A DNA stretch of 64,000 nucleotides from Saccharina japonica (GCA_008828725.1 MEHQ01000932.1:260671-324670), one strand, 5' to 3'. Positions 1 to 11,456 are shown, numbered from the stretch's first letter. A program made the numbers and translations. The notes: generated by a model from the letters alone, not told the origin.

Positions 1-260
1 AGCCAGGGGAGGGGTTGAGTCGATCGACTTAATACATTATTGACTTGAGAGCTAGTGCAGGTTCAATTAATTTTACATAAGAGGAACACAATATGAACAA
101 GGGTAAGGATAACACCATACATACACCAGCAACAACTACAACACCACCACTACCAACACCCACACTGACAACAACAACGACAGTAACGACAACAATAGCA
201 ACAACATCAACGGTTGACCATAAAGCCTTCCAACCGACACGCCGTACGTTTACTTTGCAG

Positions 261-423
261 GGTGTGGACCCGAGTCATCGATGTGGGTCGACTGTACGAG
301 TTTCTATCTCACAACGTCGAGCACTCTGCCAGAAGGGACGTTATCAATATTCTAACGCACGAGAGGTTCAAGTTCAACTGGGACAACCCAACGGGTCACT
401 ATCGATTGGAGATGAACAAAAAG
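261..423 (+). CDS. Exon 1 in window: module copy 1 (unknown modular protein)
   Basis: The acceptor is 'tactttgcag' ending at 260; the exon opens with the third base of a codon and closes after AAG with donor 'gttggc'. It encodes about 54 residues, including 'RVIDVGRLYEFL' and 'FNWDNPTGHYRLEM'. The second motif matches exon 6 ('LNVLNPLKIARHYELNI') and the first matches exon 5 ('GRTWDLENFDAVL'), so this is one of two diverged tandem modules in the protein. The donor is weaker than consensus, so the exact 3' end may shift by a few bases. Not the first exon, since it starts in mid-codon. Function unknown. Confidence 0.8.
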
Positions 424-1317
424 GTTGGCATATATTTCGGTCAGGAACAACACTCGTGCTGCGAATTGGCTGGCGTTCTCGGCTAGCTTTAGTTTGTTGG
501 CGAAGTAAGCCAACTAAATGACATAGTATGTATCGATACACAAGTACGGTTTGAGCTACAAACGCACCAGTCATTTATAGAAAGGTGGAAATTCCATAAC
601 TCTAAGCACGCAACAAGCTGTAGTACCTACTAGTGTCCAACTAATATATACGAGGTACCAGGGTATGCGATAACTTATGGCAAGCCGACGCACAGCTCTA
701 GTCGACACATTGTGGACTACTGTGCTCGATTTTTGTGTATAACTTTGGTTTCAAGCCTTGTATGTCGGGCACGAACGTTTATCCCCCGCTTATCCTATTT
801 AAAACTGCGCCTGCGGTTTTAGTGACACACTGCTGGGATAGTGGTAGTATAAATTTTGCGTCTGGGTGGCCGGTTCGTCTAATCCAGCATAGTCGGGTTG
901 TTACATGTACCTCCCAGGTGGACTAGTGGTCTAACTTCGATACTGCCAAGGTCGATTGCTTGTGTTCGAATGCTGATAAGAGACACATTATTCTGGAAAT
1001 ACCGCACGGTTCGCCGCGATTCGACCATAAAGAATACTACTGAACCCTTATGGCGATCAAAACGCACGCGCTCACCATATTAGGGTGTGTGTGTTGTGCA
1101 ACATCGTATCGGAGCTACGAAGGGAAGGGTGCCGATAAATCATGACGAGTATACCATATGGGATGAAATTTGTATATAAACTATACCATCCTTGTTATGG
1201 TTACAGTAGTTTGTTATTGGTTTCCGAAAACGGAAAGTGGGGGCTATTCCTTAACCCTGGTCGGAGGGTGACAAACCCCTCCCACTACTGCTGGTGCTTC
1301 TGTGGCGGTTGAAGAGC
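424..1317 (+). other. Intron 1, left part
   Basis: Non-coding sequence between exon 1 and the exon-2-like tandem copies. I see no transposon, RNA gene or convincing additional exon in it. A stretch at 905-975 has weak tRNA-like promoter boxes but does not fold as a tRNA. Confidence 0.5.
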
Positions 1318-1321
1318 GCAG

Positions 1322-1769
1322 TTACATCAAGTGATCATGATCGTACTCTCCGTTGTGCCTCCTACACGCTGTTGGTCATTTAGCCGTTGAGACGTCCAGC
1401 CGCATCGAGAGATTCCGATGTCACTCTTTTCCAGTGCTGCTGCTGCTGTCGTTTCACCGTACAGTCCCAGCCGGAGATTATGAGTCCACTCCCCATGGTG
1501 CCAATCCTTGTCACCCTTGCTACTTTAGACGGTGGATGTGCAGTCAGATTGACGCGTCACGATGCTGCCCGCTATGACACACCCTCGGTCCCCTCATCGA
1601 TTTGTTTTCCATTGAAATGTGCAGTCACATCGAGATATCATGATGCTGTTCTCCATGGTGCACTCCATCCCCCGGTTGCTTCTGAGATCGTGGAATCGTG
1701 CAGTTTATCCCGAGAAGTGCCGATACCACTCCCTCCTTCTGTTGCTCGTTTTGTCGTTGCGCTTTGCAG
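1322..1769 (+). repeat. Tandem array of six decayed exon-2 copies, each with its AG acceptor
   Basis: Units begin after a 'cag' at 1322, 1400, 1465, 1544, 1625 and 1704, spaced 65-81 bp, and the array ends at the real exon 2 (1770). Each unit repeats the exon-2 start (model 'TCACATCGAGAGATTATGAT') and the following 'CTCTCCATGGTG'. The copy at 1625 is closest and would encode SHRDIMMLFSMVHS beside the exon's SHREIMMLLSMVHS. The 1465 copy reads SQPEIMSPLPMV. The others are more diverged. It lies in intron 1 directly before exon 2. The array may act as decoy or alternative acceptors, or may simply be a decaying duplication product. Confidence 0.75.
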
Positions 1770-1892
1770 TCACATCGAGAGATTATGATGCTGCTCTCCA
1801 TGGTGCATTCACGAGAGGTTGAGCAGGGGAAAAGGGAAGGGCGCGGGGATACTTCTCAGGCCCAGAACTGGTCCAACTTTAGGAACGCCAGC
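1770..1892 (+). CDS. Exon 2: end of module copy 1
   Basis: The acceptor is 'gctttgcag' ending at 1769 and the donor 'gtagat' starts at 1893; 41 codons, phase 0 at both ends. The peptide begins SHREIMMLL and ends near NWSNFRNAS. It continues exon 1 in frame, giving 'HYRLEMNKK' followed by 'SHREIMMLL', the counterpart of 'HYELNIMHPDERRLIKLLL' in exon 6. The same exon start is repeated six times just upstream in decayed form. An alternative start at 1818 would also be in phase, but would lose the part homologous to exon 6. Confidence 0.72.
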
Positions 1893-3593
1893 GTAGATAA
1901 GGCGAGGGAATAAAGGAATCACCTTCAGAGCAGTTGTCTGATAGGGTATTGCACATCTGGGCCCAAACGTTTCTCACGAATGTGTTGACGTCTCGCGCGT
2001 ATTTGACAACATTGTTGCTAAATACCTAACCCGTGATATTGTGTATGGGGCCTATCTCAAAGTTGTTCTTTACGTCGGTTTTTGGGTGAGGCATAGAGCT
2101 CCGCAAGCAAGAAGTATCATTGATTTTTGTGCTACCCCTTCCGCAGCACGCGTCGTATTGTGTCCCACGTGTACCGTCAGGCCACGGTAGGCGAAGTAGG
2201 TATTTTTCTCAGTCTCCAAGTAACAACAGACGCCCACTATTTAGTCACTCGAACTTGTAGTCATAACTTGAATAGTATATTACTAACAACACCCAATGCA
2301 CTATCCCGTGGGCTAGGCAAACGGAAAATCCGATTGCTTAGTTGGGTGCTACCTCAATCTAGCGACTGTGTACCGACCAAGGCAAATGTAGGGGGGTAAA
2401 TTCTAGGGCCCTGTATATCAGCGGCTTAAGACCACTCGCGCCAGTGGCCACCGAACGACTTTGCTCGTTTTACGCTTTTGTGCAATTATGCTTTCGCGAT
2501 ACACACCACCATGAAAGCGCGAGCACCGTGAAAAAGGGAGTGGAGATTGGGGCACGCCTTCTACTGTAGCCTCGGTCTGCTCAAATCGCCACCCCCCCGC
2601 CGGTATTCAACGAGGCTGTAAAACACGCCAATCAATGCGTGGACTAGACAACCAAGGGGGTACCGGTTTTATTTTAGGGATCACCACGGCTTTGGTCGAG
2701 TTAGATCAGTTGTGGGGGCTGGTGAACCTTATCTCCGCACAAATGGAATGAACGTATCGCGTAATATGTACGTAGTACATAGTAAGGCACTCACGAAGCA
2801 GGTTCACAGTGTACCCATCGCTGGCTCTGAACGTTGTCACACGTGAAAACACCCAAAATGATTTGGCGCTGTCATCCACATGTAAGAACGTTTTCCTCGC
2901 AAGCGATTCTTGTTGATAGTAGGATGCAGTTCACCCTTCACGCGGCTTGACAAACTCTCACGGCGCTTCGCGCTTGGTGAAAACAATTTCTGCCTGGTCG
3001 GTGAAATCCGACGAACTACATCCCGGCATTCTAAGGATGCGACTGTCCATGGTCATACAAGTTTGGCCATACATAGCATAAGTACACCTCTACCGTGACA
3101 TGGCCCTGACGGCGTCGGTTAATTGCAGGGCAGCCACCATATTCGCAGAGGATCTAGGCCTCGTGTTGTTTAGTTCTTAAGCCAAATATTTTGACAATTC
3201 AACTCGAAAACTGATCAGTTTCCGTTTCCTGACACAATATTCGGGGGGGGAGCCAATCTACACCAATACTGATGTCTGCGCATCTTCATGTCCGTCTACT
3301 TACCGGAGCCATACCACGACAAATAGGCCCGATATGTTTCGACTGACGGGGATCCTCAGCTTAAAGATCCCCCAAGATCTTTGCAGTTTATTCGATGTTT
3401 GGCTAGCTTGTTTTTTGTACTCACTGAACAAATGGGATTTCGCATCAGATTCAGCTTACATTGGTTCCAATGTTTGTTGTATGGGCGAGCTACATAGCTC
3501 CTCACGATATGAACATCATGTAATACAGGTATCAAACCCCTACCATGTATGCGTCAATTCATGTGCGTACCTGGGGTTGTGGTCTATTTACCA
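1893..3593 (+). other. Intron 2, left part
   Basis: No exon, transposon or RNA gene that I can support. Short open frames (for example 2127-2399 and 2910-3098) show no motifs and no exon-like boundaries. Confidence 0.5.
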
Positions 3594-3594
3594 G

Positions 3595-3668
3595 GCGAGC
3601 TGACAAAGCAATCCATAATGAACCTTCTCGTGTCGGGGGTCAGGCAATTCGACTTAGTGTACATTTCG
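3595..3668 (+). pseudogene. Decayed duplicate of exon 3
   Basis: After 'accag' the sequence parallels exon 3 about 244 bp further on. It reads ELTKQSIMNLLVSGVRQFDL, where exon 3 has ELTESSTMNLPVSGVWEFDY. Similarity stops near 3668 and no good donor follows, so it is probably an unused exon copy in intron 2. The frame is still open across the similar part, so use as an alternative exon cannot be excluded. Confidence 0.65.
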
Positions 3669-3831
3669 TTCTGTCTATTGTACAGTAACTCTCGGAACTA
3701 GGGTGGTATCGAGATATTAGTATGCATTCTTCGGATCATTCTTCGGATGCCTTCGTCGTGTCGTCGAACTTATACTGTCGTCGAACTTGTACTTGCCTGG
3801 TGTACAAACACTAAACTTCAATGTGGTTCAG

Positions 3832-3951
3832 GTGGCAGTCGAGCTGACGGAGTCATCCACGATGAACCTTCCCGTGTCTGGGGTCTGGGAGTTCGACTAC
3901 GTGTCCACCACCAAGGCTCCGGTAGACTCGGTGCCCGCAACGGATGCAGAG
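3832..3951 (+). CDS. Exon 3 of the large modular gene
   Basis: The acceptor is 'gtggttcag' ending at 3831 and the donor 'gtaggc' starts at 3952; 40 codons, phase 0 at both ends. The peptide includes LPVSGVWEFDYVSTTKAPVD and ends VPATDAE. It follows exon 2 in frame (NWSNFRNAS, then VAVELTESS) and leads into exon 4. A decayed second copy sits at 3595-3668. The open frame extends upstream to 3787, so an earlier acceptor is possible, but the AG at 3831 fits the exon 2 phase. Function unknown. Confidence 0.78.
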
Positions 3952-5181
3952 GTAGGCACGGGTCCGCTACAATGAGGGTATGGGGGTATGGGTGGGTGGA
4001 AATAATTAGGTAATCGCTTGAGTTATGCACAGCGTGGATTGGCTACTTTCAATATAAACAAAGGCAATACACACATGCATATGCGCACGGCCACCGGCAA
4101 ATATCATCGTCCACTTGAAGCACTACCAGCTGATAACAGGTCGACCAAGGCGACGAAAGGGGGCTGTTTTCCTACCTTTGAGTGGGTCAGGGCCACCCGC
4201 GCAAGTGGCTACCTTCTTTGTTGACTTGCAAAGCTAAAGCTTTACCAATTTTCATTTGGCGATATGACCCCCGATAAAAGCGTCTGATACGCTGTGCCAA
4301 CAAAATAACTTCTCGTCCGTGTATATAGTCTCGCACAGGGCCCATCACGCTAGGGGCCCATACCCGATAGGACAAACAGGGGGACGCTCTAGCGTAGTTC
4401 GGGTCGGGCATGTAGCCATGCTGAAAGGTAGATAGGTTAGGCACACATTGAAGACACTGTTGAACCACAAGCGAACTTACCAACCCACTAAGTGGTGTCT
4501 CAGTTTAGGACCGAAGCATATTCTCCGTACGTTGTGTGGCTTACTTGGCTTACTGTTGCACTGCCAGTACAACACAAACCTGCACACGGAGTCACGAAAC
4601 GAAACCTAATTTTCAGGTTCGCCCGATACAAAGGCATCGTGACCCATGGTAGGGTACAGGGAGTACATTTGGGCCCAATAGGTTATTACTGGCGGGGTTC
4701 CTTAGCCAACGATCTTCTCAAAATATTTGGAATAGCGTTGGGGCTATTGCTTTCTTTCGCGGTCGCAAAGCGCAGCCAGATTTCGGTCCCCACACTGAGA
4801 ACGTAGGACAATCGTAATTCTTCGTTCATGCGCGAGTTCATGGCGACCTTTGGGTCTCTCTCTGACTAGCTATTCCCATACGAATGCGGTTCAGCATCGA
4901 TGGGTAGACAGCAATGCATCAAGGCCTACTCAACGCTGAACCCGGCAATTGCTCATCCGGTCAGTTCGTGTGAAAAATAAAGTTCATAAACCGTTGAAAT
5001 ATTATATATTCCCCTTGGGAATATTGCTAATCGGGTTAGCGCGTACGGCTTATATCCTTTCAAGTGTTTGGTGCGGGAGTGAGCTCCTCATGCTGAAAGT
5101 CTAAGCGATAATATGTGCACCCCTTTCGGACCTCGACACGCGTCTGGTTGTTTTTGTGTCGCTGCTGGGTTGCTCTGTCAG
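3952..5181 (+). other. Intron 3
   Basis: About 1.2 kb without supportable features. The open frame at 4492-4806 lacks splice-like boundaries and recognisable motifs, and I do not call it. Confidence 0.5.
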
Positions 5182-5307
5182 GTGCAAGCGCTACAGGAGT
5201 CTCTGCAGCTCCTTCCGCGAAGGACATACGAGGAAAAACCGAACTACATGTTGGCTCTCCTGCAGCTGCAGCAGGCTTCCGCTCGCTATTACTTCGCCAC
5301 GCCTCAG
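5182..5307 (+). CDS. Exon 4, last exon before the giant intron
   Basis: The acceptor is 'gctctgtcag' ending at 5181 and the exon ends CAG before 'gtgtcg' at 5308; 42 codons, phase 0 at both ends. It encodes LQESLQLLPRRTYEEKPNYM and then LALLQLQQASARYYFATPQ, an amphipathic helical segment. The next exon that continues it in phase and in sense is at 39201 (starting VIRILDCF), implying an intron of 33,893 bp. I found no intermediate exon, but a small one hidden among the transposons cannot be excluded. Confidence 0.78.
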
Positions 5308-5424
5308 GTGTCGAACAAAACCAACACGGATGCGATTTTGCGGGGTAACAAATATTTTTCTGCACAACCACCCTAAAATCGTGTAATCGATTCGTATTGG
5401 GCACATGTTTAGGACTTTTATGGC

Positions 5425-5930
5425 AACACTATGCGCGCCAACGCTCTGCCGCTATGAGCAGAGATGGCAAAGGTGGGACCGAAGTGGCTTTCAAGATCAT
5501 CTGTAAAGAAGAAAATACTTCGTTTGAAAACGCACCTATTTGCCTGTGTCGCAAGAAGGTTGATTTCAGAGATCTAGAGAAAAGGAGAAGAGTGAAGAAG
5601 GAAAAGAGGAGAGAAGAGGGGTGGCGGCATCGAAGTGAGCGACTATCACTCGATAATTACACGAAGACGCAGACACTACGGATGTATGTACTCTGCGGGC
5701 TATTGCACTGGTGGCGAGCTAGACGCTCTGCATTAGTTCCAACGTCCCGACCAAGGTAAGTTGAACATGCAATATGCCGGAAAGCGAAGAAGAACTACTG
5801 AACTTGTGGTCTCGCCGCTTAATGCGAATATCCGAAAATTATATCCGTGCGAAGTGGCTGCACGTCAAATACATACGTATGGATCTCAACGAGCATATGG
5901 CGTTACGCCTCCGCGATGGAAGTCATTGGC
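5425..5930 (+). repeat. Dispersed repeat, copy 1 (partner near 31.07-31.64 kb)
   Basis: It matches 31070-31640 through several shared blocks: 'gtgggaccgaa', the purine-rich 'gagaagagg' part, 'ctattgcactgg', 'aaggtaagttgaacat' against 'aaggcaagttgaacat', and the following 'tccgtgcg..gtg.ctgcac'. The copies are strongly diverged with indels. Part of copy 1 is an open frame with a basic KRRRVKKEKRRE stretch, matched only loosely in the partner. It could be an old DNA transposon or a decayed gene duplication; I do not recognise the family. Confidence 0.5.
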
Positions 5931-6367
5931 TAGAGTAACGCCTACATGTGTGAAACCAGATAGTCTAAAATCAATATCTAAAATGGTAAAACGAGTATAT
6001 TCAGTTATGCGCGACGGCCGCGGCAATGTGGAAAAGTGTGACATAAAGTGAAAGACATTAATAATGGCGGCAATAGGTTGGCCTCATGCGATAAAAACTC
6101 ATTGTGGTTGTCCTTTACCACCGAGTCATAACCTAAGATGAAAAAAGTAGGAATAAATATGCTGTACTTACAACACACTCCCTCACAGTATATAGTAGAG
6201 CTACGAAAATACTGCATGTACTTGCTGAAATATTGAAACTCGGTGGGGGTATACCCAGTCGAAAATAGCGTTGCTATATTGTGTATCAGTACGCATGGAC
6301 ACTAATTTGTCCAGCCATTCATGGTGAATAGTTGAATAGACGTGCTATAAAAACGGAACATGTGTCC

Positions 6368-6620
6368 AGTGTCAAGTAAAGAGAAAGTTTGTTATTAGGA
6401 ATCGGGGACCGATATAAATATAAACGGTAGTTTGTTGTTGTAGAAATAATTCGGCGTTATGGTTCATATTATTTGGCTGAGTACAGGAAATACCAAATGG
6501 ATACCGCACGGAACGGTGCTGGCAGACTGGTACAACACGCGAACAAACAGGGCTGTTGTCTACAACTGGACAGCGGTCGCTCGCTTGACCAGATAAATCG
6601 TGATTTCTCGCGCCCACCCA
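6368..6620. repeat. Dispersed repeat family 2, copy 1 (partner at 60.37-60.67 kb)
   Basis: Shared landmarks in the same order with 60372-60670 are 'aaagagaaa', 'atcggg.accgat', 'agtttgttgtt', 'ccaa.tggataccgcac', 'tgg.caga.tggta', 'cggtcgctcgct' and 'cgtgatttctc'. Copy 2 carries an insertion in the middle. On the minus strand both retain MNHN..... LEQQT-like residues, but neither is a convincing gene. Confidence 0.5.
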
Positions 6621-6639
6621 CCCTTTTTATTTCGATGGT

Positions 6640-7640
6640 GAGGTGATGGAAACATTGTGAAGAATTATTCTCGTATATCTGAGGGTATATGTACTTATTT
6701 TCTTTTATTTTTTGAGTGGCATGCGAGGGTCTATACCATGGTATGTTTTTCTTGGAGGAGTCAATGGTGTTGGATCATTCGGTGTCTCAGTTGTCCGAGA
6801 ATTCGCACAGTAGAACCCAGACAATGGAGGGAGGGAGATATGTTTATGAGCAAAGACATGTGGGAACAAGGCAGAGTTTGATACTGCGGTAGACATGTCA
6901 GCCAGTTGCTCTCTCTCCCAAGCCACAGAAATTGATAATATACAACGCAATTCGAAAGATATATACAACAAAGATGTGCGTACAGACTGGTGGTATAAAT
7001 CCTACAGAGTCGTAGTACCTGGTATAAGTAAAGACGAAAAATAAAACCAATTGTGGTGTAAATAACAGCTATATACACCCTAGAAAAAAGCGTCAAGCCG
7101 TCTAGTGGGTGTTCAATGCGCCTACTTATTTGACAACTAGAGCTAAACCGAACGAAAGCGAATGGAAACTGTGGACGTACACAAGCATCTCCAGAGCTAA
7201 ACTGAAGCGTGTGTACTAGAGTCGGCATTGTGAGGGTGGGTGTATGATACGTACCTGAATAACAGATATGCAACGCTAAAATTTCAACTTAATAACATCT
7301 ATGAAATGTACGCTTGGGTAGACCTGAGAGTCCGGTATACAACAAACTATACACCAGGTACACTAATTTTTATCAGCTTGTATGATATTATATAAATATC
7401 ATACGTACGCTACTGCAAATTTAAAACTAAACTCTAAAACATGTAGACGTATATAAGCCCCTGAGTACACCAAAATGTGCACCGCGTTTTGTATGAGCTT
7501 GATCGTATGATGCGATCCCGCTTATGATACCACAGTGACCACACCAGTAGTATTCAAACCTCAACAGTTTTCTCTGCCCCACTTCGGACGTCACCCTACA
7601 CACTTCCCTGACCTCTCAGGCTGCTCTCAGCGCTTAATTG
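6640..7640. other. Intronic stretch without recognised features
   Basis: AT-leaning sequence. Minus-strand open frames at 6705-6971 and 6761-7273 have no motifs and overlap in different frames, so they are not called. Confidence 0.4.
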
Positions 7641-7659
7641 CAGACGGGACGACGTGAAG

Positions 7660-7830
7660 ATTATTTTCTCGTGATAGGTCCTGGAATTATTCTTCCATGT
7701 ATCTTCGATCCATTTCTTCGATTCACCCAAAATATAGAGTGGTGCTTTGCCCACGCAGCATCATGCGCGGCCGATGATAATTCGCCTCACAAGGAACGAG
7801 ATAGCGCAAAATCTTTGACGCTGTGTCAAG
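7660..7830. repeat. Single diverged unit of the ~300-bp repeat found at 11.46-12.1 kb
   Basis: It shares 'gagtggtgctttgc.cacgcagca', 'cgat.ataa.t.g.ct' and 'aaatcttt..acgctgt' with the units at 11462-11730 and 11757-12030. It is an isolated relative of the tandem units into which LTR fossil A is inserted. Confidence 0.6.
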
Positions 7831-7840
7831 GGCAGGGGCC

Positions 7841-7987
7841 AAAACCAGGTATACCTGGTCCACTTGCGGCCAAAAACAGGTACCTACTTATAACCAAGTC
7901 AAAAACGCACTCCACGAGCCCTACCATTGGTCTTAAACTCGTTGTACCTGTTTTTGCCTGTTTAAAACCCAGGTATACCTGGTTTTG
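7841..7987. repeat. Short palindromic MITE-like sequence
   Basis: Inverted arms begin with AAAACCAGGTATACCTGG and continue with 'aaaaacaggtac' on both sides. The perfect palindrome CCAGGTATACCTGG occurs in both arms. I found no clear target duplication. It could be a small MITE or a duplicated palindrome. Confidence 0.45.
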
Positions 7988-7999
7988 TCTACTCTGCCT

Positions 8000-10130
8000 G
8001 ACGTTCACCTTTTTTGTCGTTTCTTTAGCCAAGCAAAGGCCCTTCATAGTTCCACCCTATGCCCCCTTTACAAATGCCGACGTACGCGAAGACCTTCTCC
8101 TCCCTTCGCATCTCGCACCACACGCCACTCGAGCGACACACATATCTACCTGCACACCTCCGCCGAAATCATACGAGATTGACGACTCCCCTTCGGGGTT
8201 GTGGTTGACTTGGAATACAAGGGGTGTCGCAAGCTGACAAGGGAGAATACAACAGCAGGCGTTCATTCCTCGTACTATAAATACAACTACTCGTATACGT
8301 AGCCACCGGGCGAGCACGAAGAACATGAAAAAGCTCTTGAACGCGACAGAAAAAGGAAAGGGGTAGCCACCGGGAAATTACCCTGGTAAGTAACACCGAC
8401 CAGTCAATCGAGTTTCTAGTTCTACATACGGATAAGAGCTACAGCAGTAGCACCATGGCCACCGACAGAAGTCCTGAAATCAAGGTGGTCTTGGTCTGTT
8501 GTTCGACGCCGGAGCTTTGTGTGGCCGCCGCGAAGAGGTTCCTGATAAACGGCCTGCAAGTATGTGGGGGGTATCTTCCACTTACTACTACTGCTGTACG
8601 TACTGCGGTGGTACCTGTCTGATTATGCTACTTGACAAAAGGTCCTTGGCAATATTTTGCACCAGCCATAACAACAGGTGTTACTGATTTTGATTCCATA
8701 TACTCACTCGTGCCCTTTGCATATTCGTTGCAATGGAGTGTTTGCGTTAGAAGTAAAAACAATATTTACTTTCCTTCCGCTCAAAAAAGTCAACTTCCTT
8801 CCCCTCATGGTTTCGGTGTGCTTGCGATGTAAGTAAACAACATCCTGCAGGCGAGGCCTCCGAAAATGATAAGGGAAGTGGGGTGAGGCAATGGGGCAAA
8901 CCAAACACACAACGAAAACAAAAGTAGCGTACGCGAGGAACGGCAGCCCAGCAATGGTGACGGCGGCAGGAGGTATAACCGCAGTGCCGCAGCTGCTATC
9001 CCACGACTGCGAGCAGCAGCACCGGTGGCTGCAGCTACGTGGCGGTAGCCCCAGCAGCATCGGCAGTCCCAGCAGCAGCGGCAGCAGGAGCAGGAGCAGA
9101 GCAGCAGAAGCAACATTTTCCGTTTTTGCTTTTTTCGATTTTGCGTCCGATTATTCTTGTCGACGTGTGCTGCTCCTGTTGCTGCCCACGACCTACGCGC
9201 GACACCGCGCCAGCACGCTCCGTTTTAAGCCCGCCCGGCGCCCGACATATATAGACTGTGGCGGCGCGCCGCCGCTGCTGCTACTGCTGCTACTGCTGCT
9301 ACCGCAGTGTGGTGAAATTGAAATGATACACGACGATCTGTCCTTCTGTCGCGATCTACGAGCAAGGCGGTACGAGTACGTCTCCATACGAGTACGACTC
9401 GTACGAGTAGTTCTTCTGAACAGCGCGTCCTCCACGACACCAAGCCGGCGAGAGCGTACCGTAGCGGGCCGCCAGCATTCCGCCGGCGCCCCGTTAGGCA
9501 AATCCAGCACCGCTCGTCCGTACCATTCTATAGCTACACCTCTCGAGCCTCTGTGCTCCCACCGGTTGTTGTGTTGTGTAGAGCAAGCAGCAAGATTGGG
9601 GCTCTAGTTGGGGCCTATGGGATACATCTCCCATGATTTGGGGTGTTCTGCGTCGGTAGAATCCTCGGTGCGTGGAGGCCAATCAAACTGAGAGACAAAA
9701 GTTACCGTAAGTTTTGATCAAAAAAATACTTCTCTAACGTATATTTTTGCCGTTTTTTCAAAACTTTACCTCAAATCCTCCCTTCGGGAGAATGTTTAGA
9801 GAAGTAAAAGTAAAAAAACAAAAACGCAAACACTCCAATCACAACAGTTCACAACTAAAAACATTCCCTCACATTTATTCTCGAACGTGCGTAGCAGATA
9901 TATAAGAACATACACCCAAATAAACACCCTACCCAAGAATGTACTAGGCCTATACCTGGTACCCAATTACGTACTCAAACCACAAGACTGTTGAAAAGGG
10001 GGCTGGCGCTCGCTATTCGGGTGCAAAAACAACCTCTTTGTGTTGCAAGGAACGGCAGGTACATACAGGCTGAACTTTGATCCCCGGTTACTCCGAATGA
10101 CGGAGGAGTTTGCTCTTCATACTTCGCGGC
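8000..10130. other. Intronic region with low-complexity CAG/CTG-rich patches
   Basis: The long plus-strand frame at 8891-9607 is built of Ser/Gly/Arg and Leu runs from CAGCAG and CTGCTG tracts (about 8990-9110 and 9270-9300), and overlaps equally long frames on the other strand. I see no domain or splice evidence. A small inverted repeat TACTTCTCTAA / TTAGAGAAGTA lies at 9727-9806. Confidence 0.4.
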
Positions 10131-10552
10131 CATGGATGCATCTGTTCTTGCGGGGAATTATTTGTCTCCGTTACTTCAACACACTGATAGATTAATACTT
10201 GCTTTAGGTTATAGGCTATCTATCAAAGCAAACCGCATCAAAATCCGATTTGTTGCAGAGGAAAAACCCACGCCGAAACAATGCCACTTTAGTCTGTTTT
10301 GGTTGTACTGGTATATGTTACGCTTTTTTCGCAGATTAAAAAAACAACCCTTGGGTCTCTCCAGCTCAGCAGAAATTCATTTCCGACGTATTCTTCCCTA
10401 CCACTCTGAACCTGAAATTAAAAACCGTTTCCATGTTTAGATTCAGACCAAACGGTCGTGATATTTACGGACAAAGCTGCCTATACGTCCGATTGCAGCA
10501 CGAGAGGGAGACTGCCAGCTGTGCTGAGCAATAATACCAGGTAGTAGCCATC

Positions 10553-10554
10553 AT

Positions 10555-10627
<73 letters not shown>

Positions 10628-10740
10628 GCTGCTACTGCTGCTGCTGCTGCTGCTGCTTCCTGCTGCTTCTGCTTCCTGCTGCTGGTTGATGCTACTGCTA
10701 AATGCTGCTGGTCAATGCTGCTGCAGCAGTTGGTTTTTAT
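10553..10740. repeat. (GCT)n microsatellite with interruptions
   Basis: Almost pure GCT repeats from about 10556 to 10660, then interrupted repeats to about 10730. The poly-alanine frame it creates has no other support as a gene. Confidence 0.9.
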
Positions 10741-11141
10741 TCGGCACGGACGGCTACTACCGTGACGTGTGGGCAGTCATCGCCGTGAGCGCTGGAGTTC
10801 CGCGAGACAAGCGGGCTTGGGATTCGCTGATTGTGGGCTGTGGGTTGTGTCGAAGAGAGTGCTTAGTTACTGTTCAAAGTGCAAGAAGCGTCACAAGCAG
10901 AGAGTACACGCAGCTCGAACGAGCGAACGAGGCTGCCCAACATCACTACAGCGGTAGGTACGAGTAGCATTGAGCTGAAAATTGGAGGTTTTTAAGTCGT
11001 TCATCATGACGACGGCATTTGGCTGGCTCTGATTGGTTATTTTTCTAAAGGTCAAAAGTTTCATTTTTCATTTCAACTGGATCTCGTGACATAAAAAGAG
11101 CCAGTTTTGGCGTAAATACGTGTTGAATGGCAGACCTATCT

Positions 11142-11456
11142 TATTGATTGTGCTTGGTACTCGATACAGCAGGTATGATGACGGTTTCATATAGTAGGGA
11201 GTTCATATACTTGATAAGGATTTCTCCATCTGTGAGGTCTCGTGCTTGCTGGTGACTTCCTTTCCCTGACTTGGCTTGCCTTGCCTTGACTTGACTGCCT
11301 TGACTTGCTCGCTGCGCCTAGATGGTGGCCTGCGAGGTCCGACGATAATATATATACACTTAACTACGTGGTTTATGTCTACAGGAGGAGCGCTCCAGCT
11401 CCCTGACCCTGCTCGCCTGTGCGAGGCCCTGGCATGAGCCCGAGGTCGTATCAATA
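11142..11456 (+). mobile_element. LTR of fossil element A (hybrid left LTR)
   Basis: It begins TATTGATTGTGC and ends GTATCAATA, the same termini as the LTRs of element B. Left flank 'tatct' and right flank 'tacct' look like a one-mismatch 5-bp target duplication. The first ~190 bp differ from the LTR at 16338 by four substitutions and a 26-bp length difference; the rest is identical to it. This fits an LTR recombined between the 5' and 3' copies. Confidence 0.75.

Noticed and set aside
905-975. Possible tRNA
   Set aside because: A TGGACTAGTGG box and a TGTTCGAAT box are present at plausible spacing, but the acceptor and T stems do not pair convincingly.
7638-8237. 199-codon open frame
   Set aside because: Overlies a diverged ~300-bp repeat unit and a palindromic MITE-like sequence; no conserved motif.
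8891-9607. 238-codon open frame
   Set aside because: Composed of Ser/Gly/Arg and Leu runs from CAG/CTG tracts, overlapped by long frames on the other strand, with no domain or splice support.
9727-9806. Terminator-like hairpin region with T-runs
   Set aside because: Bacterial-type terminators do not apply here; it is a small inverted repeat in an intron.
10553-10765. Poly-alanine open frame
   Set aside because: A direct product of the GCT microsatellite.
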